Assembly: GCA_014376425.1 (NCBI GenBank)
Contig: JACMRO010000259.1
Span: 1-15,424, forward strand
Length of the DNA stretch: 15,424 nucleotides
From: Rubritepida sp.
Lineage (GTDB): Bacteria; Pseudomonadota; Alphaproteobacteria; Acetobacterales; Acetobacteraceae
Direction of reading: 5' to 3'
Under the pieces are notes generated by a model. The model was not told the origin of the DNA, searched no databases, and saw only the letters and a list, made by a program, of their open reading frames with translations. A program made the position numbers and the translations under genes. Below are positions 6,477 to 13,061 of the stretch, piece after piece (positions within the stretch are counted from its first letter, which is position 1; the number at the start of each line of letters is the position of its first letter).

Positions 6477-9128
6477 GTGGCAGAACCGTGCAGCAATGCA
6501 CGGCGGCATTGGGCCGGCCCCTCTGGAGTGCGGGCGCTGTCCATCACCCTCTTTCGCCGCAGCCAGGGTTCCGCCGGGCAGGGCTTCAACGATGTCAGCG
6601 ACTTTCCGGCCCTGTCGGCGGACGGTGGGTATGTGTCGTTCTCCACCGACGCGACGAACGGCTTTTTGGTCGACAGCAACAACGCTGTCGACATCTGGCG
6701 CCAGTCGGTCGGCGGCGCCCTGGAGCGGGTATCGCTGACCACCAGCGGCGCGGCCGCCAACGACTCCAGCTTCGCACCCGCCATTTCCGCCGATGGCCGC
6801 TACGTCGCCTTCGCCAGTTTTGCCACCAACCTGACACTGAACGACGCCAACGGCTTGCCCGACATCTTCCGCCGCGACATGCTGACCGGCGCGGTACTGT
6901 TGGTCTCCGCCGGTGCGGACGGATTGCCGGGCAATTCCCTTTCCATCGCGCCGACCATCTCGGCTGACGGTCGCACCGTCGCCTATCTCAGCTTTGCCAC
7001 TAACCTGGTGACGAACGACCTGAACAACGCCACGGACACCTTCCTGACGGACCTGGTGACGGGCGTCACCAGGCTGGTCAGCGCCGCCGCGGATGGTTCA
7101 CAGGCCAGCGCCGGCAGCTTCAACCGCCCCTCGCTTTCAGCCGATGCGCGCTTCGTGGCCTTCGACAGCGCCGCGGCCAATCTCACCGCAGCCGACGCCA
7201 ACGACAGGGACGACGTCTTCGTCAAGGACATGCTGACCGGTGCGATCCGCCGTGCCTCGGAAGGGCCTGGCGGTGAGGCCATGGGCGGCGGGCTGGAGGG
7301 CACCCTGCGCCCTGCCCTGTCGGCCGATGGCCGCTATGTGGTCTTCGCGACCGCGGCCGCGATGCTGCCGGGCGACACCAACGGCGTGATCGATATCTAC
7401 CGCAAGGATTTGCTGACCGGGGGGCTGGCCCGGGTCTCGGTTACCGCCGGTGGCCTGCAGGGCAACGCCGAAAGCCGGGAGGCCGCCATTTCGGGCGATG
7501 GCCGGATGGTCAGTTTTACCTCGCTGGCGTCGAACTTCGTCGATGCCGACGGCGCCGGCAGCGCCGATATCTTTCTGAAGGACATGGTGAGCGGCGCGCT
7601 GACGCTGATCTCGCGCACGCCGGCCGGCACGCCCGGCTTCGGCCAGTCCGTCTCCAGCGCAATCTCGGCCGATGGGCGTCTGGTCGCCTTTGCCAGCAGC
7701 GCGCCCGATCTGGTGCCGGGCGACGCCAACATGGCGCAGGATGTATTTACGGCCCAGCTTGGCCCCCCCAGCGGCACCATGACCGGGACCGCCGGCGCGG
7801 ACGACCTCCGCGGAACGGAAGCTGCCGACACGCTGCTGGGCTTGGCGGGGGACGACACGCTGCAAGGCTATAGCGGGCCTGATCGGCTGGAGGGCGCGGA
7901 GGGTAGCGACCTGCTGCTGGGCGGGCCCGGCAACGACGTGATGATCGGCGGCCCTGGCGATGACATCTACCAGGTCGACAGCCCTGGCGACTCGATGGTC
8001 GAACAGGAGGATGAGGGCACCGACACCGCCTATGTCGGCGTCGCGGGCTACGCGCTGCCGGCGAACATCGAAATCGCCCGGCTTTACGACAGCGCCGACG
8101 CGGTCATCGGCGGCGATCTGGCCGAGCAACTGGTCGCCAACGCTGCGCTGGGCAGCCTGCTCGACGGTGCCGGCGGCGACGATGTGTTGTGGGGCCAGGG
8201 CCAGGACGATACGCTGGTTGGGGGCGCGGGGGACGACCTGCTGCGCCCCGGCGGCGGCCAGGATCGCATCTTCGGCGGCCAGGGCAACGACCAGGCGGTG
8301 ATCGAGCAGCCCGGCGACGTGTTCGTGGAATACCCCGACGAGGGGACCGACACCGCCTGGATCACTGCCCAGGGCTGGACCCTGCCGGTAAATGTCGAGA
8401 TCGGCCGGCTCGCGGGCACCGCAACCCTGCTGTTGGGCAGCGCCGGCGGTCAGTCGCTCGTCGCCAACCCGCTATTCGGCAGCACCTTGCTCGCGGGTGA
8501 TGGGGTGGACACGCTGTATGGCTCCGCCCTGGCCGACACGCTCGACGGCGGCGCCGGCGACGACGTCCTCTATGGCGGCCCGGGTGCTGACGTGCTGCGC
8601 GGTGGCGCCGGCAATGACAGCTATGTCATCGACGATGTGGGCGACCGCGTCATCGAGACGGCCGGCATCGACACCGCCTATGTCACCGTGAACGACCATG
8701 TGCTGGGACCAGGGGTGGAGGTGGCCTACCTGGCCGACGGCGCCAGCCGCCTGAATGGTGCGGAAAGCGACGAGACGCTGGTGGGGAACCCCTTTCTGGG
8801 TAACGCCATCGACGGGCGCGGCGGGGCGGACACAATGTACGGCTCGCCCTATGCCGACCTGTTCGCGGGCGGCCTGGGCAACGACGTCGCCTATGGCCTG
8901 GGGGGCGCCGACATCTTCGCCTTCCACATCGCAAACTGGGGAGAGGACTGGGTGATGGACTTCAACCGGGCCGATGGCGACTTGCTCGACTTCCGCGGCA
9001 GCGGGGTGACAGGCTTCGGCCAACTGACCCTGGCCATGAACGGCCCGCACGCCGCGGTCATCCACGGCAGCAACAGTGTGACGCTCTGGGGCGCCAGTTC
9101 CATCGTGGCGGCGGACTGCGTTTTCTGA
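6477..9128 (+). CDS. Secreted seven-repeat beta-propeller/RTX calcium-binding protein
   Basis: This is a protein of up to 883 residues with two clear halves. Residues about 40-427 hold seven PD40/TolB-like repeats. Each begins with a SADGR-type motif (near residues 47, 104, 162, 221, 282, 339 and 397; spacing 57-61) followed by YVAFAS..., a DxN-type loop, and DIF.RDM.TG, which suggests one seven-bladed propeller. Residues about 434-815 carry four clusters of RTX nonapeptides (GGxGxDxxx), separated by DTAYV...LP.NIE-type linkers. The last ~50 residues (DWVMDFNRADGDLLDF ... SSIVAADCVF) resemble an uncleaved type I secretion signal. There is no N-terminal signal peptide. The protein should leave the cell by a type I system not encoded here and fold on binding calcium. 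The start is uncertain: GTG 6477 or, more plausibly, GTG 6528. Its target is unknown. It converges on tsf with 18 bases between. Confidence 0.85.
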   Translation: MAEPCSNARRHWAGPSGVRALSITLFRRSQGSAGQGFNDVSDFPALSADGGYVSFSTDATNGFLVDSNNAVDIWRQSVGGALERVSLTTSGAAANDSSFAPAISADGRYVAFASFATNLTLNDANGLPDIFRRDMLTGAVLLVSAGADGLPGNSLSIAPTISADGRTVAYLSFATNLVTNDLNNATDTFLTDLVTGVTRLVSAAADGSQASAGSFNRPSLSADARFVAFDSAAANLTAADANDRDDVFVKDMLTGAIRRASEGPGGEAMGGGLEGTLRPALSADGRYVVFATAAAMLPGDTNGVIDIYRKDLLTGGLARVSVTAGGLQGNAESREAAISGDGRMVSFTSLASNFVDADGAGSADIFLKDMVSGALTLISRTPAGTPGFGQSVSSAISADGRLVAFASSAPDLVPGDANMAQDVFTAQLGPPSGTMTGTAGADDLRGTEAADTLLGLAGDDTLQGYSGPDRLEGAEGSDLLLGGPGNDVMIGGPGDDIYQVDSPGDSMVEQEDEGTDTAYVGVAGYALPANIEIARLYDSADAVIGGDLAEQLVANAALGSLLDGAGGDDVLWGQGQDDTLVGGAGDDLLRPGGGQDRIFGGQGNDQAVIEQPGDVFVEYPDEGTDTAWITAQGWTLPVNVEIGRLAGTATLLLGSAGGQSLVANPLFGSTLLAGDGVDTLYGSALADTLDGGAGDDVLYGGPGADVLRGGAGNDSYVIDDVGDRVIETAGIDTAYVTVNDHVLGPGVEVAYLADGASRLNGAESDETLVGNPFLGNAIDGRGGADTMYGSPYADLFAGGLGNDVAYGLGGADIFAFHIANWGEDWVMDFNRADGDLLDFRGSGVTGFGQLTLAMNGPHAAVIHGSNSVTLWGASSIVAADCVF

Positions 9129-9146
9129 CGCAGCCCGCCAGCGCCA

Positions 9147-10064
9147 TCAGGCCTTCGGCAAACCGGCCGCGGCGGCAACCTCGGCGGCGAAATCGCTGCT
9201 CTCCTTCTCAATGCCCTCACCCAGCTGGAAGCGGGCAAAGCCCTTCAGCGCGGCGCCGGCCTTCTGCACCACGACCCGCACCCGGCTCTCGCCGTCATGC
9301 ACCCACACCTGCTCAAGCAGCACTACTTCCTCGTAGAACTTCCGGATGCGGCCCTCGACCATCTTCTCGATGACCGCGGGCGGCTTGCCGCTCGCCTGAG
9401 CCTGTTCGGTCAGCACCGCCCGCTCACGCACCAGGGCGGAGGGGTCCACTGCGTCGACATCCAGCGCATCGGGCCGCGCGGCGGCGACATGCATGCCGAT
9501 CTGCCGGCCCAGCGTGGTCAATGCGTCAAGCTCGGAGGTGCTTTCGATAGCCACCAGGACGCCGATCTTGCCCAGCCCCGGCTTAACCGCGCTGTGCATG
9601 TAAGTGGCGACGGTGCCGCTGGCCACGGTGAACACCCGGGCGCGGCGGATGGTCATGTTCTCGCCTATGGTGGCGATGAGACGGGTCAGTTCCTCGGCCA
9701 CGGTGTGTTGCGTGCCGGGGTATTGCGCCGCACGAATGGCCTCCACATTTTCGCCCACGCTGAGAGCCAAGCCGGCGACCTCGCTGACGAAGTTCTGGAA
9801 GTTCTCGTTGCGGGCGACGAAGTCAGTCTCCGAATTGACCTCGACCATGGCGGCGATCTGCGGTCCGGTGGCTACCCCCACCAGCCCCTCGGCGGCAACA
9901 CGGCCGGACTTCTTGGCCGCCGCCGCCAAGCCCTTCTTGCGTAGCCAATCGACCGCACCGTCCATGTCGCCATCGGCCTCGATGAGCGCCTTCTTGCAGT
10001 CCATCATGCCCGCGCCGCTCGCGTCGCGCAGTTCGCGGATGAGGGCGGCTGTGACTTCGGCCAT
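9147..10064 (-). CDS. tsf: Translation elongation factor Ts
   Basis: This 305-residue EF-Ts is the nucleotide exchange factor that removes GDP from EF-Tu in the cytoplasm. The N-terminal UBA-like domain (ALIRELRDASGAGMMDCKKA, 7-26) is standard. The TDFV motif that contacts EF-Tu is at 80-83, followed by ARNENFQNFV. The C-terminal segment has the expected EKMVEGRIRKFYEEVVLLEQ, and the length matches bacterial EF-Ts. The ATG at 10062-10064 is preceded by GGAGAG at a good distance; the frame is open 20 codons further upstream, but that part has no family similarity. It follows rpsB by 96 bases holding two GC hairpins. The pyrH-frr genes that often follow tsf in alphaproteobacteria are absent, and a convergent RTX gene ends 18 bases downstream. 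Confidence 0.98.
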   Translation of the reverse strand: MAEVTAALIRELRDASGAGMMDCKKALIEADGDMDGAVDWLRKKGLAAAAKKSGRVAAEGLVGVATGPQIAAMVEVNSETDFVARNENFQNFVSEVAGLALSVGENVEAIRAAQYPGTQHTVAEELTRLIATIGENMTIRRARVFTVASGTVATYMHSAVKPGLGKIGVLVAIESTSELDALTTLGRQIGMHVAAARPDALDVDAVDPSALVRERAVLTEQAQASGKPPAVIEKMVEGRIRKFYEEVVLLEQVWVHDGESRVRVVVQKAGAALKGFARFQLGEGIEKESSDFAAEVAAAAGLPKA

Positions 10065-10097
10065 GTCAGTCTCTCCAGTGATGTCGTCTTTGCAAAC

Positions 10098-10116
10098 CCG
10101 GGCGCGCGGCGCCCGG
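10098..10116. other. GC-rich hairpin before tsf
   Basis: CCGGGCGC-GCG-GCGCCCGG forms a perfect 8-base-pair stem with a 3-base loop, about 34 bases before the tsf start codon in the rpsB-tsf transcript. No T-run follows on the coding strand, so it is not a classical terminator. It may tune tsf relative to rpsB or protect the mRNA. Confidence 0.6.
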
Positions 10117-10136
10117 TCGCTCAAAGGTTTGGTACA

Positions 10137-10154
10137 CCGCCCCGGCCGGGGCGG
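10137..10154. other. 18-base perfect palindrome just after rpsB
   Basis: CCGCCCCGG-CCGGGGCGG is fully self-complementary and begins six bases downstream of the rpsB stop on the minus strand. It is followed by a mixed sequence, not a T-run. It could be an RNA stem acting as a partial terminator or processing block between rpsB and tsf. Confidence 0.55.
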
Positions 10155-10160
10155 CGTGGC

Positions 10161-10973
10161 TCACTCGGTCGCGGCGACGGCTTCCGCGACGGGCGCCGCT
10201 TCCGCCACGGGGGCGTCGACGACTTCGGGAATTTCCTCGACCACGGGCTGGGCCATCGAACCGGTATCGGCGCCCGAGCCGCCCATTTCGGCGGAGATGC
10301 CGTCCAGCACCGCGGCGGCGACCATGTCGCAATACAGGTTGATGGCGCGGATGGCGTCGTCATTTCCTGGAATTGGGAAGGCGATGCCCGAGGGATCGGC
10401 ATTGCTGTCGACCACGGCGACGACGGGGATGCCCAGCTTGTTGGCCTCCTCGATCGCCAGCTTCTCCTTCACCACGTCGATGATGAAGATGATGTCGGGC
10501 AGGCCGCCCATATCCTTGATGCCGCCCAGGGCGCGATCAAGCTTCTCCTTGTCACGCGTCAGCATCAGGATTTCCTTCTTGGTCAACCCCTCGATGCTGC
10601 CGCCGAGCTGGCCTTCCATTTCCTTCAGCCGCTTCACCGAGCCGGTGATCGTCTTCCAGTTGGTCAGCATACCGCCAAGCCAGCGGTGGTTGACGTAATA
10701 CTGGCCGCAACGGGTCGAGGACTCGGCGACATACTCCGCCGCCGCCTTCTTGGTGCCCACGAACAGCACGCGCCCGCCACCCGCGACGGTATCGCGAATC
10801 GCCTTCAGGGCACGGTCCATCAACGGCACGGTCTGCTGCAGGTCGAGGATGTGGACCTGGTTGCGGATGCCGAAGATGTACGGCCCCATCTTGGGGTTCC
10901 AGCGCCGGGTGTGGTGGCCGAAATGCACGCCTGCCTCGAGCAGGGCGCGAAGAGAAACCTGTGGCATCGCCAT
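10161..10973 (-). CDS. rpsB: 30S ribosomal protein S2
   Basis: This is a 270-residue S2 with the full conserved core: RALLEAGVHFGHHTRRWNPK (9-28), a fingerprint of the family, then LFVGTKKAAAEYV (70-82), NHRWLGGMLTNW (95-106) and GIPVVAVVDSNADP (181-194). It belongs to the 30S subunit near S1 and the mRNA exit site. Residues from about 231 form an acidic Ala/Pro/Val/Glu tail (VVEEIPEVVDAPVAEAAPVA) that is longer than in E. coli S2 (about 240 residues), a feature seen in alphaproteobacteria. The start is ATG 10973 with GGAAGGA upstream; an ATG two codons later is the alternative. It is first in the rpsB-tsf unit and divergent from infC, with a structured leader. Confidence 0.98.
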   Translation of the reverse strand: MAMPQVSLRALLEAGVHFGHHTRRWNPKMGPYIFGIRNQVHILDLQQTVPLMDRALKAIRDTVAGGGRVLFVGTKKAAAEYVAESSTRCGQYYVNHRWLGGMLTNWKTITGSVKRLKEMEGQLGGSIEGLTKKEILMLTRDKEKLDRALGGIKDMGGLPDIIFIIDVVKEKLAIEEANKLGIPVVAVVDSNADPSGIAFPIPGNDDAIRAINLYCDMVAAAVLDGISAEMGGSGADTGSMAQPVVEEIPEVVDAPVAEAAPVAEAVAATE

Positions 10974-11023
10974 GGCGATATCCTTCCTTGTGAAAGTCCG
11001 GTTGAACCTCCGCAGCGCAATTC

Positions 11024-11042
11024 CCGGGGATGTCTCCCCCGG
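11024..11042. other. Hairpin in the rpsB leader
   Basis: CCGGGGA-TGTC-TCCCCCGG forms a 7-base-pair stem with one bulged C and a 4-base loop, about 50 bases upstream of the rpsB start. Its position would suit a translational operator for S2 or a leader stability element. No experimental consensus was recognised. Confidence 0.35.
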
Positions 11043-11113
11043 ACCGGACCCTGGCCTTTGCAGGAAGGGCGCGCCGCGTGTGGATTTGCCAGCGTGGCCG
11101 GCAGTGTTGGCTT

Positions 11114-11133
11114 GCGCCGGTGATCACCGGCGC
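11114..11133. repeat. Perfect 20-base palindrome between rpsB and infC
   Basis: GCGCCGGTGATCACCGGCGC is fully self-complementary with no spacer. No T-run follows on either strand, so it is not a terminator. It could be a dimeric regulator's operator or a strong stem in one of the leaders. Confidence 0.6.
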
Positions 11134-11245
11134 CCGCGCTTATGGGCGATCGGCGCTGCCACCGCAACCCGCACCTGACCCTGGTCGGGGCCGGCCCGTT
11201 GCGCAGGGGCGCGCGAATCGCCATAACACGCTCAGGCACTTCCAC

Positions 11246-11261
11246 AGGAGAAATTCCCATA
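11246..11261 (+). promoter_or_regulatory. infC Shine-Dalgarno and non-AUG start (AUA or AUU)
   Basis: AGGAG (11246-11250) is followed after eight bases by an in-frame ATA (11259-11261). An in-frame ATT (11253-11255) is only two bases away from the AGGAG, which is too close for efficient use. There is no ATG, GTG or TTG at a usable distance. infC of E. coli starts with AUU, which IF-3 itself discriminates against, giving autoregulation. The same logic fits here. Confidence 0.55.
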
Positions 11262-11804
11262 CCTCGCAGCCCTACGCCTTCAGCGCCCCAACTGCCCAGC
11301 CGTGACGGTCCGCGCGTGAACGAGGATATCCGCGTGCCGCAGGTTCGGCTGATCGATCAGAATGGCGAGATGGTGGGGGTGATGACCTCGCGTGATGCGT
11401 TGCTGCGAGCCTATTCGGTAGGCCTCGACCTTCTGGAAATCAGCCCCGGCGCGGTCCCGCCCGTCTGCAAGATCACCGATTATGGCAAGTTCAAGTACGA
11501 GCAGCAGAAGAAGGCCAATGAGGCCCGGAAGAAGCAAAAGGTCGTTGAGATCAAGGAAATCAAGGTCCGTCCGAATATCGACGATCATGATTACGATACC
11601 AAGATGAAGCAGATGAAGGGTTTCATCGCCGATGGCGACAAGGTCAAGGTGACGCTGCGGTTTCGGGGCCGCGAGATGGCGCACCAGGAATTGGGCGTGA
11701 AGGTGCTGGAACGGGTGAAGACCGAGCTGGCGGAACTGGCAAAGGTCGAGAGCATGCCCCGGCTCGAGAACCGTCAGATGATCATGGTGCTGTCGCCGAA
11801 ATAA
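11259..11804 (+). CDS. infC: Translation initiation factor IF-3
   Basis: This 181-residue IF-3 binds the 30S subunit, checks the start codon and initiator tRNA, and blocks early 50S joining. The N-domain (VNEDIRVPQVRLIDQNGEMV, 20-39), the linker helix (DYGKFKYEQQKKANEARKKQ, 74-93) and the C-domain (EIKVRPNIDDHDYDTKMKQM, 100-119; RFRGREMAHQELG, 134-146) are all intact. The length is normal if translation starts at ATA 11259; GTG 11316 would cut into the conserved N-domain. The ATG at 11142 and TTG at 11199 would add up to 39 unlike residues, with no Shine-Dalgarno that I can see. rpmI-rplT do not follow, unlike in E. coli. The gene instead converges with xthA, overlapping it by 23 bases. Confidence 0.95.
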   Translation: MPRSPTPSAPQLPSRDGPRVNEDIRVPQVRLIDQNGEMVGVMTSRDALLRAYSVGLDLLEISPGAVPPVCKITDYGKFKYEQQKKANEARKKQKVVEIKEIKVRPNIDDHDYDTKMKQMKGFIADGDKVKVTLRFRGREMAHQELGVKVLERVKTELAELAKVESMPRLENRQMIMVLSPK

Positions 11805-12543
11805 TCGCCCAGGCGGGGGCGTGGTCGCTCGCCCCTTCCTCGCCGCGGACCGCGCGATCAACGCCGCAATCCTGCAGCCGCACACCGGGGCCGAGCAAAA
11901 TGTGGTCGATCCGCAGTCCAGAATCCCGCGCCCAGGCATCTCGCTTATAGTCCCAGAAGGTCCACGGCCGACTGTCACCCAGCGCGTCTCGCCAGCCCAT
12001 CGCCAGCAATGCGGCGAAGGCGGCGCGGGGTTCGGGCTGCAACAGCGCGTTCTCCTTCCAGGCGCGCACGCGATAGATGTCTGCGTCGGTCGGCACGACG
12101 TTGTAGTCGCCCAGCAGCGCCACCGGCACGCCGCTGGCCAGCAGGCTCCGGGCATGCGCGTCTAACCGCGTCATCCATTCCAGTTTGGCCTCGAATTTCG
12201 GCCCAGGCCGCGGGTTGCCGTTGGGGGCGTAGAGACAGCCGATTAGCACGCCATCGACCGCGGCCTAGATGTAGCGCGCCGGTGCGCCGGGCGCGTCCCC
12301 CGGCAGTGCGTTGCGGGTGAGGATCGGGGGCGTGCGGGCCAGGATGGCCACGCCATTCCAGCTCCGCTGTCCACGCCAGACGGCGTGGTAGCCCGCAGCC
12401 CGCAGCGCGTCTGCAGGGAACGCTTCCTGCGTGGCCTTCAACTCCTGAAGACAGACGACGTCCGGCCGGGTCAGTGCCAGCCAAGCCAGCAGGTTCTCCA
12501 GCCGCTTGACGACGCCGTTCATGTTGAAGGTCGCGATCCTCAG
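11782..12543 (-). pseudogene. xthA: Exonuclease III with in-frame amber codon
   Basis: The frame encodes a complete 253-codon exonuclease III/AP endonuclease, the base-excision-repair enzyme that cuts abasic sites, but codon 93 is TAG (12265-12267). Upstream are N7 (ATFNMNG) and the catalytic E34 (VCLQELKAT, the same number as in E. coli). Downstream are Y105 (CLYAPNGNP), D146/N148 (LLGDYNVVPTDAD), D213 (LRIDHILL) and D240/H241 (ASDHAPAW). The frame does not shift across the stop. Related enzymes read ARYIEA here, so a single GAG-to-TAG change explains it. The expected start, overlapping the preceding peroxidase stop, is CTG (12541-12543) in CTGA, where ATGA would be usual. Either half alone is inactive. 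A recent pseudogene is most likely; a sequencing error or amber read-through are alternatives. Confidence 0.9.
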
Positions 12544-13061
12544 GCCAGCACCGTTTCCACCGCGCGCAGCATCTCGCGTGAGCCGGGCTCGATCTGCGTG
12601 GCGAAGCCGCGCGGGCGCAGTCCATCGCGCGCCACCAGGTATTTGTGGAAGTTCCACCGGGGCGGGCCACCGGCCTCCCGCGCCAGCCATTGAAAGAGCG
12701 GCAACGCCTGTGGCCCGCGCACATGGCTCAGTGCCGCCATTGGGAAGGTAATACCAAACATGCCGTCACAGAATTCCCTGATCGCCTGGTTCGAGGTGCT
12801 TTCCTGCTGGAAGTCGTTGCTGGGCACCCCCAACACAGTTAGGCCACGCGCCTCGAACCGGTCATGCAGGCGCTGAAGGCCGGTATATTGTGGAGTGTAG
12901 CCGCAGAAGCTGGCCGTGTTCACGATAAGCAGGGCGCGGCCGGCGAATTCACGCAGCGGCAGCGGCCCGCCCTCCAGCCGCGCCAGGGTGAAGTCCGCCA
13001 GCCCCGCAGCCCGTGCGGGTGCGGCCAACACCCCCGCGATGAGTGCGCGTCGTTCAATCAT
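12540..13061 (-). CDS. Exported Cys-type glutathione peroxidase family protein
   Basis: This 173-residue thiol peroxidase of the GPx/BtuE family reduces hydrogen or lipid peroxides, in bacteria usually with thioredoxin. The peroxidatic Cys is C53 in NTASFCGYTPQY. Q85/Q86 (PSNDFQQES) and W136-N137 (PRWNFHKYLV) complete the catalytic tetrad. C98 (REFCDGMFGITFP) could be a second redox Cys. Unlike cytosolic BtuE, it starts MIERRALIAGVLAAPARAAG, which looks like an export signal, so it may act in the periplasm. The ATG at 13059-13061 lies eight bases inside the end of the molybdoenzyme gene and shows an operon. The frame is open upstream within that gene but has no family similarity. Its stop overlaps the xthA start. 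Confidence 0.9.
   Translation of the reverse strand: MIERRALIAGVLAAPARAAGLADFTLARLEGGPLPLREFAGRALLIVNTASFCGYTPQYTGLQRLHDRFEARGLTVLGVPSNDFQQESTSNQAIREFCDGMFGITFPMAALSHVRGPQALPLFQWLAREAGGPPRWNFHKYLVARDGLRPRGFATQIEPGSREMLRAVETVLA

Larger units (their letters stand above)
10974..11258. promoter_or_regulatory. Divergent rpsB/infC control region
   Basis: These 285 bases separate the two translation genes and should hold both promoters and both mRNA leaders. Two structures stand out: a perfect 20-base palindrome at 11114-11133 and an imperfect hairpin in the rpsB leader at 11024-11042. rpsB leaders are autoregulated by S2 in other bacteria, so leader structure is plausible, but I do not recognise a known consensus. 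The infC frame is open upstream to an ATG at 11142 inside this region, but that part shows no IF-3 similarity. Confidence 0.5.

Noticed and set aside
7137..8129. Minus-strand frame of 330 codons inside the RTX gene
   Set aside because: It is antisense to repeated SADGR and GGxGxD motifs; its repeats simply mirror those of the real gene.
7700..8940. Repeated DNA in the RTX gene as a CRISPR or mobile repeat array
   Set aside because: The periodicity is explained by in-frame nonapeptide repeats with varied codons; there are no constant repeats with unique spacers.
10137..10154. Rho-independent terminator after rpsB
   Set aside because: The stem is strong but no T-run follows on the coding strand, and tsf is expected to be co-transcribed.
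11142..11258. IF-3 start at ATG 11142
   Set aside because: The added 39 residues have no IF-3 character, I see no Shine-Dalgarno there, and the start would fall in the rpsB/infC control region; the AGGAG at 11246 points to a start at 11259.
11782..12249. Downstream half of xthA as an independent gene from GTG 12249
   Set aside because: It lacks N7 and the catalytic E34, has no good ribosome binding site, and is in frame with the upstream half across a single stop codon.
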